Assembly: GCA_009841225.1 (NCBI GenBank)
Contig: VXMF01000021.1
Span: 199,806-263,805 of the forward strand
Length of the DNA stretch: 64,000 nt
Direction: 5' to 3'
Origin: Terriglobia bacterium
GTDB taxonomy: Bacteria > Acidobacteriota > Terriglobia > Bryobacterales > UBA6623
Shown: positions 18,500 through 27,826 of the stretch, one piece after another
Position numbering within the stretch: the first letter of the stretch is position 1
Layout of the letters: each line of letters begins with the position of its first letter
The notes under the pieces: generated by a model
Told to the model about the DNA's origin: nothing
What the model saw: only the letters and a program-made list of their open reading frames with translations
Database searches by the model: none
Program-made: the position numbers and the translations under genes

Positions 18500-19573
18500 T
18501 TAGCCGTGCCGGAAGACCAGCACGTCTCCGTCCTGCACGACGTAGTCCTTGCCCTCGAGGCGCAGTTCGCCGCTCTGCTTGGCCTTTGCATAGCCGCCGT
18601 GGGACACAAGCGCGTCCCACTGGATCGTCTCCGCCCGGATGAAGCGCTTGGCAAAGTCGGTATGGACGGTGCCGGCAGCTAGGACGGCGGAAGCGCCCCG
18701 CCGAATCGTCCAGGCGCGGCACTCGGCTTCGCCCGCCGTCAAGAACGACATCAGCCCCAGCAGCTCGTAGGTCGCCGCCACGAGACGTTCAATGCCGGAG
18801 TTCGCCAGCCCGTAACTTTCGAGATACTCTTGCCGGTCATCCTCGTCGAGGTCCACCAGCTCGGACTCGACGCTGCCGCAAACGGCCGTGAGTGCGAGAT
18901 TCTCGCGCCCGGCGGTTAGTTCCGCTTCGTACTCGGCCTGCAATGACTGCATCTGGTCCGCGCGCTCCTCGCCGATGTTGAGTACGAGCAGCATCGGCTT
19001 CTCGGACAGGAACTGGAAGCCCTTAACCAGCTTGGACTGCTCCGGCCCCAAGTCCATCTCGCGCAGCGGACGTTCTTGTTCCAACCATGCGTGGCACTGC
19101 TGCAGCAGCTCGCGTTCAGCCAGCAGCGTCGCGTCTTTCCCCCGCTTGAGATCCTTGGCGAGGCGCGACAGGCGGTTTTCCACCACCTGCAGGTCGTTCA
19201 CGACGAGTTCCAGGTCGATATTGGCCCAATCCCGCAATGGGTCCAAAGAGCCCTCGACATGCATGACGGTATCGTCGTCAAACAACCGCAGCACATGGGC
19301 GAAAGCATCGACGGTACGCAGACTGCCGATGTAGCTCGGTTCGCGCAGCGCTTCGCGCGACAGCCCCGGCATGTCGGCATACTCCACCGTGGCCGGTATC
19401 ACCTTGCGCGGTTCGAAGACCTCGGCAAGGGCAGCGAGCCGCTCGTCGGGCACCTTGGCCATTCCAAGCTGGACCTTGGTTGCGCCGACCCTGCTCTCAG
19501 ACACAACGCCGGTAAGGATCTTGAAGAGCGATGTCTTGCCCACTTGCGGCAAGCCGATGATGGCGGTCTTCAT
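18500..19573 (-). CDS. ychF: YchF/OLA1-type translation-associated P-loop NTPase
   Basis: A 357-residue protein. The G1 motif GLPQVGKTS is near the N-terminus (residues 7-15), and the switch region DMPGLSREA is followed by a helical coiled-coil insert. The specificity motif is NIGEE rather than NKxD, consistent with the ATP preference of YchF/OLA1. A C-terminal TGS domain carries the IRRGASA and FRHG end motifs. Family members bind ribosomes and affect stress responses and translation. Length is close to the usual 360-365. ATG at 19573; no operon partner. Confidence 0.93.
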   Translation of the reverse strand: MKTAIIGLPQVGKTSLFKILTGVVSESRVGATKVQLGMAKVPDERLAALAEVFEPRKVIPATVEYADMPGLSREALREPSYIGSLRTVDAFAHVLRLFDDDTVMHVEGSLDPLRDWANIDLELVVNDLQVVENRLSRLAKDLKRGKDATLLAERELLQQCHAWLEQERPLREMDLGPEQSKLVKGFQFLSEKPMLLVLNIGEERADQMQSLQAEYEAELTAGRENLALTAVCGSVESELVDLDEDDRQEYLESYGLANSGIERLVAATYELLGLMSFLTAGEAECRAWTIRRGASAVLAAGTVHTDFAKRFIRAETIQWDALVSHGGYAKAKQSGELRLEGKDYVVQDGDVLVFRHG

Positions 19574-19967
19574 GCCGGTACGAGTCCCATCTTGCCACGC
19601 GCGCAGATTCCAGGCTCAGGGCGGCGCAACCACCCCGGCGACTGCTTCTCCCCAAGCACGAGCCCCTTCCGCTGGGGCCGAATGGGATGGCGGCCTCGCC
19701 CTAGGGCGCCGGATCTGCGCAACCTCTCTCCACGCTTCGGAATGTAGCTGCCGAGCTACAACTCACCCAAGTAAAGGCAGTAATCGCCCAATTTCAGTCT
19801 CTTTCTTGAAGCGCGCTAGGCATGCCGTGGCGGACTGTTGGCTGCCTCGCGAGCAGGCCTCTCTCCCCGGCTTGAAAAGCCCTGTGCGACGGGCCATACC
19901 CCGTCGTGTCGGCCGTGTGTCACCATGGAATGGCGTTCCCACGCAGTTCGATTCGAGATACCGATCA
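19574..19967. other. Intergenic region between divergent ychF and Uma2-family gene
   Basis: Nearly 400 bases. Open frames reading through it are extensions of neighbours in unlikely contexts. It should contain both divergent promoters; I see no strong pair and no repeat or RNA gene. Confidence 0.45.
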
Positions 19968-20732
19968 ATGACGGCGACAACGACTGAACTGCCCGCCCTT
20001 ACTACAGCGGACGCCGTCGCGGCGGATCCGGACGACGTCGAGTATCCAGAAGGGCATTGGGTCGCGCAGAGCGTCTCCCACGGCGACGCAGTTGGCCAGG
20101 CAACCACTGCCCTGCGACACCACTTCCGTGACCGGGTGGACGTGCTCGTGGCCATGGAGCTGGTGGTGTACAACCGGCGCGGCGACAACAAGGCGAAGCT
20201 GCAACCGGACGTGCAGGTGGTGTTCGGCGTCGAGGACCGCGACCGCAGCTCGTTCAAGATTTGGGAGGAAGGCAAGCCGCCAGACTTCGTGCTGGAGGTG
20301 GCGTCGCCGTCGACGGCCGAGAAGGATGCGTTCCACAAGGCGCAGGAGTACGCCCGGATCGGGGTGCGTGAGTACTGGAGGCTGGATCCAGAAGGGTCCT
20401 CTATGGGCACGCCGTTGGAGGGATATGTCGCCAGAGGGGCCAGCTATGAGCGGGTGGAGCCGGTCAGGGGCCGGTTGCAGAGCGGGGTGCTGGGCCTGAA
20501 TCTCCGCAGCGAGCGCCAGGGCCGGGGGGCTGTGGTGGTGTTCTCCGACCCGCGCACTGGGGAGGAATTCGATGGCTCAGTGGAATCCGCCGAGCGGAGG
20601 CGAAGGAGCGCGGAGGAGCGGGCGAGTGCGGCAGAGGCTGAGTTGCGGGCAGCGCAGGAGAGAGTGCGGGTACTAGAGGAGCGATTCGGCGTCGCCCCGG
20701 CCCATCCCTCGCCACCGGAGCAGGATCTCTAG
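19968..20732 (+). CDS. Uma2/DUF820-family PD-(D/E)XK protein
   Basis: A 254-residue protein. The N-terminal 190 residues match the Uma2 (DUF820) fold, a PD-(D/E)XK relative: P80-D81, then FVLEVASPST with E110, and K124 in HKAQEYARIGVREYWRLDP. Residues 195-245 form a charged coiled coil rich in E, R and A, which some family members carry. The function of Uma2 proteins is unknown; they are expanded in cyanobacteria, Planctomycetes and Acidobacteria and have been suggested to be nucleases. ATG 19968 is chosen because the frame upstream has no homology. No toxin, transposase or defence partner lies beside it. Confidence 0.8.
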   Translation: MTATTTELPALTTADAVAADPDDVEYPEGHWVAQSVSHGDAVGQATTALRHHFRDRVDVLVAMELVVYNRRGDNKAKLQPDVQVVFGVEDRDRSSFKIWEEGKPPDFVLEVASPSTAEKDAFHKAQEYARIGVREYWRLDPEGSSMGTPLEGYVARGASYERVEPVRGRLQSGVLGLNLRSERQGRGAVVVFSDPRTGEEFDGSVESAERRRRSAEERASAAEAELRAAQERVRVLEERFGVAPAHPSPPEQDL

Positions 20733-20810
20733 CGAGGCTTCTCATCAGACCAACAAGACCGGCGCTTCGGTTGCGAAACTCAATGACATTTCGGAGCGCC
20801 AAGAAATCTA

Positions 20811-22190
20811 ATGCCATCCTTCTCAGACATCGCGAATCTCCAGCGCTCACGCTTTGAGGACGAGCTATTCGACTTCTTGCGGATCCCCAGCATCAGCACC
20901 CTGCCTGAGCACAAACCCGACATCGCACGGGCGGCCGAATTCTCCAAGGAGCAGCTCCTCCTAGCGGGCTTGGAATCGGTTGAGCTGATCGAAGGCAGCG
21001 GGCACCCTTTGGTGTATGGCGAATGGCTAGGAGCGGAGGGCAAGCCCACCGTGCTGCTGTACGGCCACTACGATGTCCAGCCAGTCGATCCGCTGGACCA
21101 GTGGAAATCGCCGCCGTTCGAACCCACCGTTCGCGACGGCCAAGTGTACGCTCGCGGCGCGTCTGATGACAAAGGCCAAGTCTTGGCCAATATCAAGGCG
21201 CTGGAAGCGCTTCGTAAGGCTCACGGCGAGCTCCCGGTCAATGTGAAGTTCTTGATCGAGGGCGAAGAAGAAGTTGGCGGAGAAATGGTCGCCAATTACG
21301 TCGCTTCCAACAAAGAACGGCTGGCCGCGGACGCGGCTCTGGTTTCCGACACGGCGATGTATGCAGCGGAAACCCCGACCATCTGCACCGGCCTGCGCGG
21401 CATGGTGTATACCGAGTGGATCGCCAAGGGCGCGGAGCGCGATCTGCACTCGGGCCTCTTCGGCGGGGTCGCTCCAAACGCTGTCTTCGGTCTCGTCGAA
21501 CTGCTGGCCAAGTGCAAGGATGCAGGCGGCCGCGTGCTGCTTCCGGGGTTCTACGACCGGGTTCAAGAGCCCTCAACAACGGAGAAGGCCAGCTGGGATC
21601 GCATCCCGTTCGACGAAGACAATTACAGGCGCACGGAGGTTCGCGCCTCGACCCTTACCGGCGAGCCCGGCTACAGCGTGTTCGAGCGCCTCGGAGCAAG
21701 GCCTACGTTCGAGGTTCACGGCATTCCGGGGGGATTCATGGGACCGGGCGCCAAGACGGTGATCCCCGCGAGCGCAACGGCCAAGGTCAGCGCGAGGCTC
21801 GTCCCGGACCAAGATCCGGAAGAGATCCTCCGTCTCATGCAAGACTTCGCCGCCGCGAGCGCCCCCGCAGGCATCGAGGTCGAGGTGCGCCTGATCCACA
21901 CGGCCCCGGCCACGCTCGCCCCGACCGACCACCCGGCGATCAGCACTGCCGCCCGCGCGCTCGAAGAGGTCTGGGGGAGCGAAACAGTCTTCATCCGCTC
22001 GGGCGGCTCTATTCCAGTGGTCGGCGACTTTCAGGAACACTTGGGCATACCCACCGCACTGATGGGCTACGGACTGCCCGACGACGCGCTGCACGCGCCC
22101 AACGAAAAGTTCAGCCTGCGGAACTTCCACATGGGCATTGCCTCGACAGCCCGTTTCTTGGAGCTGCTCGGACAGGCGGAGCGCAACTGA
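20811..22190 (+). CDS. M20-family metallopeptidase (dipeptidase-like)
   Basis: A 459-residue zinc peptidase of family M20. First metal ligand histidine in LLYGHYDVQP, bridging aspartate in ARGASDDKG, catalytic glutamates in LIEGEEEVGG, and a dimerisation domain with the HSGLFGG motif. It resembles the CNDP/dapE-like dipeptidases that end with ALMGYGLPDDALHAPNEKF. It probably hydrolyses small peptides or N-acyl amino acids in the cytoplasm; no signal peptide is seen. It converges on the sulfatase with a 10-base gap. Confidence 0.9.
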   Translation: MPSFSDIANLQRSRFEDELFDFLRIPSISTLPEHKPDIARAAEFSKEQLLLAGLESVELIEGSGHPLVYGEWLGAEGKPTVLLYGHYDVQPVDPLDQWKSPPFEPTVRDGQVYARGASDDKGQVLANIKALEALRKAHGELPVNVKFLIEGEEEVGGEMVANYVASNKERLAADAALVSDTAMYAAETPTICTGLRGMVYTEWIAKGAERDLHSGLFGGVAPNAVFGLVELLAKCKDAGGRVLLPGFYDRVQEPSTTEKASWDRIPFDEDNYRRTEVRASTLTGEPGYSVFERLGARPTFEVHGIPGGFMGPGAKTVIPASATAKVSARLVPDQDPEEILRLMQDFAAASAPAGIEVEVRLIHTAPATLAPTDHPAISTAARALEEVWGSETVFIRSGGSIPVVGDFQEHLGIPTALMGYGLPDDALHAPNEKFSLRNFHMGIASTARFLELLGQAERN

Positions 22191-22200
22191 GGCAAGGGGC

Positions 22201-23634
22201 CTACTGCGGAGCAATCGGCAAGCGCGCGCCGACATCCTGCAGGTGATCGTCCAAAAGGGCTTCGAGCTGCTTGGCCTCGGCTTTCATCGAACCTGCCAGA
22301 TTGTTGGTTTCGCCGAGGTCGTCGGCAAGATTGTATAGCTCGGTCTTGGGCGGATCGTAAAACCGGATCAGCTTCAGATCGCCTTGGCGTATCGCCGAAT
22401 AGGGATCGTGCCCCGGACCGTGCCTGTAATGCGGGAAGTGCCACACCAGCGCCCGGTCCGGGAGCTTGCCGCCCTTCAGCGCCGGACCCAAGTCGACGCC
22501 ATCGATCGCACGGTCGGCCGGCGGCCGGGTGCCGACTGCCGCGGCAATGGTGGGCAACAGGTCAATGCTGGCAATTGGTTCCCGCGAGACCGCTCCGGCT
22601 TCGGTCACGCCCGGCCATCGCACAATCCAAGGCGTCCGCAGGCCTCCCTCGTAGGCGTAGCCCTTGCCGCTGCGCAAGGGCGCGTTCTCGGTCGGGCGAC
22701 CTTGACGGTCGAGCCCGCCGTTGTCGCCTGTGAAGACAACCAGCGTGCGATCCGTCAACCCGGTCCGGTCAAGGGTTTCGAGCAGCCTGCCCATAGCATC
22801 GTCGACGCTGTGCACCATGGCCGCATAGACGGGGTCGTCCTGCCCTTGTCCATCGCGCAGGGCCTCATACCGGGCACTCAAATCCTTCTTGGCCTGAATC
22901 GGTGTGTGCACCGCGTAGTGCGACAGGTACAGCAGGAACGGCCGGTCCTTGTTGCGCTCGATGAACTTGACGGCTTCGTCCGCCTCGCGATCTGTCAGAT
23001 ACTCTCCAGGCTGCCGCGGCGCGAGCGTAGGGATGCCCATCGGCAAACGGGGAAGCTCCACGAACGGGTCGAAGTACGAGGGCGGCTGGCCATAGTCCCA
23101 TCCGCCATAGTTCTCGTCGAAGCCCTGGTCCACCGGCAAGTGGCCCCGTCCTCCCAAGTGCCATTTCCCGATGAAGGCGCTGGCGTAACCGATCGGCTGG
23201 AGCAGCTCAGCCAGGGTGATCTCGCTGTGCGGCAGCTGCAGTTCGTTCACGGGAGTGAGCAACTCGCGATCGGCGCTGCCCGTGCGGTGGTAGCCGAATC
23301 TGTCCCGGACGTTCGGCCACTGGCGCGCGCTGAGCTGGAACTCGGCGCGGATCCAGTCAGTGATGCCAAGCCTGGCCGGCGACCGTCCGGTCATCAGGGC
23401 GGCCCGCGTGGGCGAACAGACCGCACACGAGGCGTAGCCATCGGTAAACCGCATGCCTGTCGCAGCCAGGCGGTCGATGTTCGGCGTGCGGTAGAAGTCA
23501 GAGCCCTGACAGCCTAGGTCCATCCAGCCCAAGTCGTCCACTAGCACGACGATCACATTGGGGGGCGGAGTGGCGGCTGGGAGCAAGCCGGCGAGAATTC
23601 CGGCCAAGATGGCGCATCGTACGATCAACTGCAT
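22201..23634 (-). CDS. Secreted formylglycine-dependent sulfatase
   Basis: A 477-residue type I sulfatase. Residues 1-23 are a signal peptide. Metal-binding D33-D34 lie in VLVDDLGWMD, and the modification signature is C73-S-P-T-R77 with AALMTGR after it, so C73 is the residue converted to formylglycine. KWHLGG and the late GDNGG motif are also present. The maturase (formylglycine-generating enzyme or anSME) is not in the window. The start is set at ATG 23634 because the upstream extension hides the signal peptide. The substrate is probably a sulfated polysaccharide or steroid ester; the sequence does not decide. Confidence 0.9.
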   Translation of the reverse strand: MQLIVRCAILAGILAGLLPAATPPPNVIVVLVDDLGWMDLGCQGSDFYRTPNIDRLAATGMRFTDGYASCAVCSPTRAALMTGRSPARLGITDWIRAEFQLSARQWPNVRDRFGYHRTGSADRELLTPVNELQLPHSEITLAELLQPIGYASAFIGKWHLGGRGHLPVDQGFDENYGGWDYGQPPSYFDPFVELPRLPMGIPTLAPRQPGEYLTDREADEAVKFIERNKDRPFLLYLSHYAVHTPIQAKKDLSARYEALRDGQGQDDPVYAAMVHSVDDAMGRLLETLDRTGLTDRTLVVFTGDNGGLDRQGRPTENAPLRSGKGYAYEGGLRTPWIVRWPGVTEAGAVSREPIASIDLLPTIAAAVGTRPPADRAIDGVDLGPALKGGKLPDRALVWHFPHYRHGPGHDPYSAIRQGDLKLIRFYDPPKTELYNLADDLGETNNLAGSMKAEAKQLEALLDDHLQDVGARLPIAPQ

Positions 23635-23739
23635 GGCGGTCAAACTCGCGATTGGCGGAGCGAAACAGAGTCTACCAAGCTGGCCTCGGCTCGGTGCAAG
23701 CAGGCACTTCCTGCTCGCCCGCAGAGTAGCAACGCGCAC

Positions 23740-25437
23740 TCAGCGGGGGTCCGGACGACAGCCAGGCGGTTCCTGGATCACGTTTACGGCCTCGGCTCGC
23801 AGATCCTCGTGCGTCGATACAGCTCCGCTCGGCCAAGTCACAGTGAGGCTTTCCGGCACCTGCCGCGGGCCGGTTCCGAAGAAGACTCGGGGATCCCGAG
23901 CAGCCAAGTAGCTGCCGCTGCGGGTCACCGTGCGACGCTGGGCTCGGCCGCGCTCGTTCTTCAACACTAGCCTCGCACCGATGGAGTCTCGGTTGCTCGC
24001 ACAGCCTTCGAGCCGCACCCCAATCCAACCGTTGTCCCCGCCAGATACGTTGCGCGCGACGTACGGCACGCCGCCGAGGTTCGACACCACAAGGTCCGGC
24101 AGGCCGTTGTCGTCCAAGTCCCCGACAGCAGCGCCTCGACTCGCCCATGCGGTTGAAAACAGTTCCCCCGCGGCGCTGGACACATCCGTCAGCGCGCGCC
24201 TGTCCAGACTAAACAGCAAAGGCGGCTGACGGTAGCTGATGTGCGGTTGGGACTGCTCGATGTTGTCCATCACGTGTCCGTTGGCAAAGAAGATCTCGCG
24301 CCGTCCGTCCGCATCTGAATCAAAGGCAGCGAGGCCCCAACCTGCAAAGAGCTGCGTCGCGCTGCCGAGCCCCGAGCGCCCCGTGGAGTAGTCGAACAAA
24401 CCGCCGCCGGCATTGAAGAAGAGCGCGTAGCGCTCCTGCGAGAGCGTTGTGATGAGCACGTCTGCGAGGCCGTCGTCATCCAAGTCCTCAAACAGGATGC
24501 CCATGCCAGCGAATTCCGCTCCGTGGTCGTCGAAGGCGGTGCCCGCCACCAGCGCCTCTTCGGAAAACTTGCCATTCCCAAGATTGCGGAACAAGAACTG
24601 CCGGTGAGAGTCATTCGCGATGGCGATGTCCATCCAGCCGTCTTGGTCGTAGTCGGCAAAGGCGAGCCCCAAGCCCTTGCCCGCATGGTCGGCGATACCC
24701 GAGGAAACGCTAGCATCGCTGAAAGTGCCATCCCCGTTATTGCGGTAGAAGACGTTCGATTCGGGCGGAAACAGATCGGGGTGGCAGTACGAGCGGCCGT
24801 GGCTGGCTTCCATGCCGCAACGGTGGTCGACATCAAATCTCCACCTCATGTAGCGCAGGATCAGCAGATCTAGATCCCCGTCGTTGTCAGCATCAAAGAA
24901 CCCCGCGCTCGTGGCCCAGCCCCGCACATCGATACCCGCATCCCGCGTGACCTCAACAAAGCGGCGCCCGGCGTCGTTGCGGTAAAGCTGAGCGGCAGGC
25001 GAGTCTCCCGTGCCCAAGCTCGTCACTAACAGGTCGGGGTCGCCGTCGTTGTCGTAGTCGGCAACCGCCGCGCCCATGCCATAACCACGCCCTTGCAGGG
25101 CGTATGCTTCGGTGGCGTCCTGAAAGTGCCAGTCGCCTTGATTGAGATAGAGCCGATTCCAGAACTTGGGATCGGACTTGTCCGGTTCGACGCCCTCGGG
25201 ATGCGGGAACGAGAGGCGGGCTCCATTGACGAAGAACGCGTCCAACCGCCCGTCAAGATCAGCGTCCAAGAGGGCAACTCCGCCGCCCATGGTCTCCGGA
25301 AGATACTTGCGCGGCGTCTTCGACGCGGCGTGAACAAAATCGATGCCAGAGCTGGCGCGGACATCATCGAATTGCTGCGCCCGTGCCGCACACGCTGCGA
25401 GAGCGAGCACGCAGGCCATGATCCGAATCGGCAGCAT
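23740..25437 (-). CDS. FG-GAP/VCBS repeat protein with ASPIC/UnbV C-terminal domain
   Basis: A 565-residue secreted protein. The signal peptide covers residues 1-20. At least seven FG-GAP/VCBS repeats follow, each with a calcium-binding DxDxDGxxD-type loop (for example DADLDGRLD, DYDNDGDPD, DADNDGDLD, DYDQDGWMD, DLDDDGLAD, DSDADGRRE, DLDDNGLPD), predicting a beta-propeller. The end is an ASPIC/UnbV domain (SLTVTWPSGAVSTHEDL). Such proteins are abundant in Acidobacteria, Planctomycetes and Bacteroidetes and are secreted; the biochemical role is unknown. It starts 25 bases from the divergent gene on the plus strand, so the two share a regulatory region. ATG 25437 is preferred over upstream starts because it gives the signal peptide. 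Confidence 0.88.
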   Translation of the reverse strand: MLPIRIMACVLALAACAARAQQFDDVRASSGIDFVHAASKTPRKYLPETMGGGVALLDADLDGRLDAFFVNGARLSFPHPEGVEPDKSDPKFWNRLYLNQGDWHFQDATEAYALQGRGYGMGAAVADYDNDGDPDLLVTSLGTGDSPAAQLYRNDAGRRFVEVTRDAGIDVRGWATSAGFFDADNDGDLDLLILRYMRWRFDVDHRCGMEASHGRSYCHPDLFPPESNVFYRNNGDGTFSDASVSSGIADHAGKGLGLAFADYDQDGWMDIAIANDSHRQFLFRNLGNGKFSEEALVAGTAFDDHGAEFAGMGILFEDLDDDGLADVLITTLSQERYALFFNAGGGLFDYSTGRSGLGSATQLFAGWGLAAFDSDADGRREIFFANGHVMDNIEQSQPHISYRQPPLLFSLDRRALTDVSSAAGELFSTAWASRGAAVGDLDDNGLPDLVVSNLGGVPYVARNVSGGDNGWIGVRLEGCASNRDSIGARLVLKNERGRAQRRTVTRSGSYLAARDPRVFFGTGPRQVPESLTVTWPSGAVSTHEDLRAEAVNVIQEPPGCRPDPR

Positions 25438-25462
25438 CGACTCCCCAGTATGATGGTGCCGC

Positions 25463-26164
25463 ATGGGCGCGAAGCTAGTGGTGCTGCTGGGCCTAGCGGC
25501 CACCTCGGCGCTCAGCGACTCGGTCCGTGGCCGCATCGTCACTGATGACGGCATGCCCCTGCCGGCGTCAGCCCGAGTGGCATTGCGCTGCGGCGCGACG
25601 GCGCAGTCCGAGGTGGGGATCGATCTGGAGGGCTGGTTCGAGTTCTCGAATCTCCCCGATCCGCTCCGCTGCTCCGCGATCGTCGCCGCGCGGGGCTACA
25701 GGACAGCCGGCGTGAACTTGGCAGCGCCGCCGACGAACCCGCTAGTTCCAATTGCCGTCCTGCACCGCTTGGGAAAGAACCACGGCGAGAGCATCAGCGT
25801 GACACACCTCTCCGCTCCCGCGGATGCTAAGAGGCACTTCCATGCCGCGGTAAGGGTCTTGGAGCAAGAAACAGAGGGAGGGATCGATACGGCCCTCGAC
25901 CATCTGCGAAACGCGGTGCGAGCGTATCCTGCGTACGCGCAGGCTTGGTTCGAGATCGGAAGGCTGCAGTTAGCCCTTGCCGATGCATCCAGTGCATTGC
26001 AAGCGTTCCAGAAGAGCGTGCAAGCCGACCCGTGGTTCGTGAGCCCATACGAACCACTGTTGCTGCTCTTGCGGTCGAGCGGCGACGCCGCCAGCGCAGA
26101 AAGGGCCTGCACGAAGTTACGCCAGATCAACCCGGCCTTGCCGCCGGGATGCGGGGGAGACTAG
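25463..26164 (+). CDS. Secreted protein with carboxypeptidase-regulatory-like and TPR regions
   Basis: A 233-residue protein. An N-terminal hydrophobic stretch (residues 1-18) is a likely signal peptide. A short beta domain follows with the carboxypeptidase-regulatory pattern (GRIVTDDGMPLPASARVAL, later FEFSNLPD). Residues 120-225 contain two or three TPR motifs (AYAQAWFEIGRLQLALADASSALQAF). It is divergent from the ASPIC/UnbV gene and 5 bases before the next TPR gene, implying a two-gene operon. It may be a periplasmic or surface-assembly factor; the function is unknown. Confidence 0.72.
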   Translation: MGAKLVVLLGLAATSALSDSVRGRIVTDDGMPLPASARVALRCGATAQSEVGIDLEGWFEFSNLPDPLRCSAIVAARGYRTAGVNLAAPPTNPLVPIAVLHRLGKNHGESISVTHLSAPADAKRHFHAAVRVLEQETEGGIDTALDHLRNAVRAYPAYAQAWFEIGRLQLALADASSALQAFQKSVQADPWFVSPYEPLLLLLRSSGDAASAERACTKLRQINPALPPGCGGD

Positions 26165-26168
26165 TCGC

Positions 26169-27116
26169 TTGCCCGCAAGACCGCACTTGCTGCTTGTCCC
26201 CGTAGCCTTGGCTCTGGCGGCGGCGCATTTCACCCCTCGGCTGCTCGGCAGTGAGAACGAAGTCTCGCTTCACGCCGAGGAACTCGGGCTGCCACCTGCC
26301 ACGACCGAGACGCTCCGGACGGTCATTGCGGCAGGGGATTGGCGCGGCGTCGAGGGCATCCTCTTCGAGGCGGCCAGCGGCAATCCCGACAGCGCGCCAC
26401 TGCTCCGAGCTCTTGGTATCGCGCACTACCAAGCCGGTCGCTATTTCTCGGCTGGATCGGCCCTGAAGAGGTCGGACGCGCTCGCGCCGCTCGATCCCGA
26501 GGCGCGGTTCCTGCTGGCCGGGTCGTTCATACGCATCGAGCGCCGACACTGGGCCCGAGCGGAGTTGGGAAGGCTGGTCGCAACGCATGGAGATTCGGGC
26601 AGCTACCGGCTAGCGCTCGCTCGTGTTCACTACGATCAAGGGCAATTCGCAGCCGCGCTGTCTCAGCTTGATCGAATCCTTGAGGGGTCGCCCGCAGGGG
26701 TCGAGGTGCACGATCTGCGGGGGCAGAGCTTAGAAGGGCTTGGGCGCAACGAAGCGGCGATGGTGGCCTACGAGCAGGCGATTTCACTCAGCCGCGAGGC
26801 CGTCGCGGCGTCTGCCTGGCCGCACTACCACCTGGGCAGCCTATTGCACGACCTAGGTGACTTGGAAGCCGCCGAAGAAGCTCTGGAAGCTGCGGTGACT
26901 TCGGACCGCACCCATGCCCCCGCTCAGCAGGAACTGGGTGTCGTGTACCTAAAGGCGAACAAGCTCCGCCTTGCCGCCGAAGCACTCGAGAGCGCCGCTG
27001 AGTTGTCGCCACTCGATCCGGCCGTCCAGTACAGTTTGGTGTCGGTCTACCGACGTCTCGACCGCGAGGGACTCGCCAAGGCGGCCATGCAAAGATTTCG
27101 CGAACTTACCGAGTAA
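26169..27116 (+). CDS. TPR-repeat protein, probably exported
   Basis: A 315-residue protein starting at TTG 26169, 5 bases after the preceding stop. Residues 5-20 are hydrophobic (signal or anchor). From about residue 45 onward the protein is TPR repeats, such as ALGIAHYQAGRYFSAGSALKRSDALAP and QELGVVYLKANKLRLAAEALESAAELSP. It probably works with the upstream protein as a scaffold. No enzymatic motif is present. Confidence 0.72.
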   Translation: MPARPHLLLVPVALALAAAHFTPRLLGSENEVSLHAEELGLPPATTETLRTVIAAGDWRGVEGILFEAASGNPDSAPLLRALGIAHYQAGRYFSAGSALKRSDALAPLDPEARFLLAGSFIRIERRHWARAELGRLVATHGDSGSYRLALARVHYDQGQFAAALSQLDRILEGSPAGVEVHDLRGQSLEGLGRNEAAMVAYEQAISLSREAVAASAWPHYHLGSLLHDLGDLEAAEEALEAAVTSDRTHAPAQQELGVVYLKANKLRLAAEALESAAELSPLDPAVQYSLVSVYRRLDREGLAKAAMQRFRELTE

Positions 27117-27157
27117 CTCCACATGTCGGGACTACACAGGTCAACCGAGCCTCGCGC

Positions 27158-27826
27158 CTATCGATTCAAGGGGCGCCTGTATACGCCACGGAAGCGTCGG
27201 ACAGGCGGCACCTCGTTGTCGAAATAGTCTTCAACGGCGATCCTGTCGAGGCCAAAGCCGGTCACTGCATCAAGTTCGGTGAGTGTCAGAGGCCACGGTA
27301 GATCGCCGGGATCTTCGGCGTCGTCCCGCGCCCTCGCGATCAGCAGAAGTTTGCCGTCCGGCGCAAGGAACCCGGCCAATTGTCCCAGCGCCTTCTGGCG
27401 CAGCCGGCCGGGAAGGACCTGCAGCGTATAGGCTTCGTGGACCAAGTCGTATCTGCACGCCCAGTCCTCCGGCGGCTGGAACAGGTCAGCAGCCACGTAC
27501 TCGACTGCTGAATTCGCGAAGCGCTTCGCCGCTATCGCTATGGCAGAGCCCGAAACATCGAACGCGGTCACTTGGAAGCCGCGCCGACTCAGCTCCTCGG
27601 CATCGTCACCCAGCCCGCAGCCCACAACGAGAGCGCTCTTCCCCTTGCCATCCACATCTTCCCGGTCGAGCCAGGCAACGAGGTTGGGATTCGGCTCCAG
27701 ATCCGCCCACGGAACGAGCGAGAGGCCCGAAGACTCGGCTCTGGCATAGAGTTCCTCAAACCAAGCCAACGGCTCTCCTCTGGCGATGGCCGCTTGCGCA
27801 AGGCCTCTTGCCAATCGACGTCCCAC
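27158..27826 (-). CDS. Class I SAM-dependent methyltransferase
   Basis: A 222-residue Rossmann methyltransferase. Motif I is VVGCGLGDDAEELSRRGFQV, followed by the acidic loop TAFDVSG and motif IV DLVHEAYTLQVLP. It resembles small-molecule methyltransferases of the TPMT/tellurite-resistance type. The GTG start at 27826 is uncertain: the alternative frame just upstream encodes EEWDVDWQEAL, which looks like the natural N-terminus of this family, so a one-base frameshift (in the genome or the assembly) may have split the gene near 27790-27826. The stop converges on the TPR gene. Confidence 0.75.
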   Translation of the reverse strand: MGRRLARGLAQAAIARGEPLAWFEELYARAESSGLSLVPWADLEPNPNLVAWLDREDVDGKGKSALVVGCGLGDDAEELSRRGFQVTAFDVSGSAIAIAAKRFANSAVEYVAADLFQPPEDWACRYDLVHEAYTLQVLPGRLRQKALGQLAGFLAPDGKLLLIARARDDAEDPGDLPWPLTLTELDAVTGFGLDRIAVEDYFDNEVPPVRRFRGVYRRPLNR

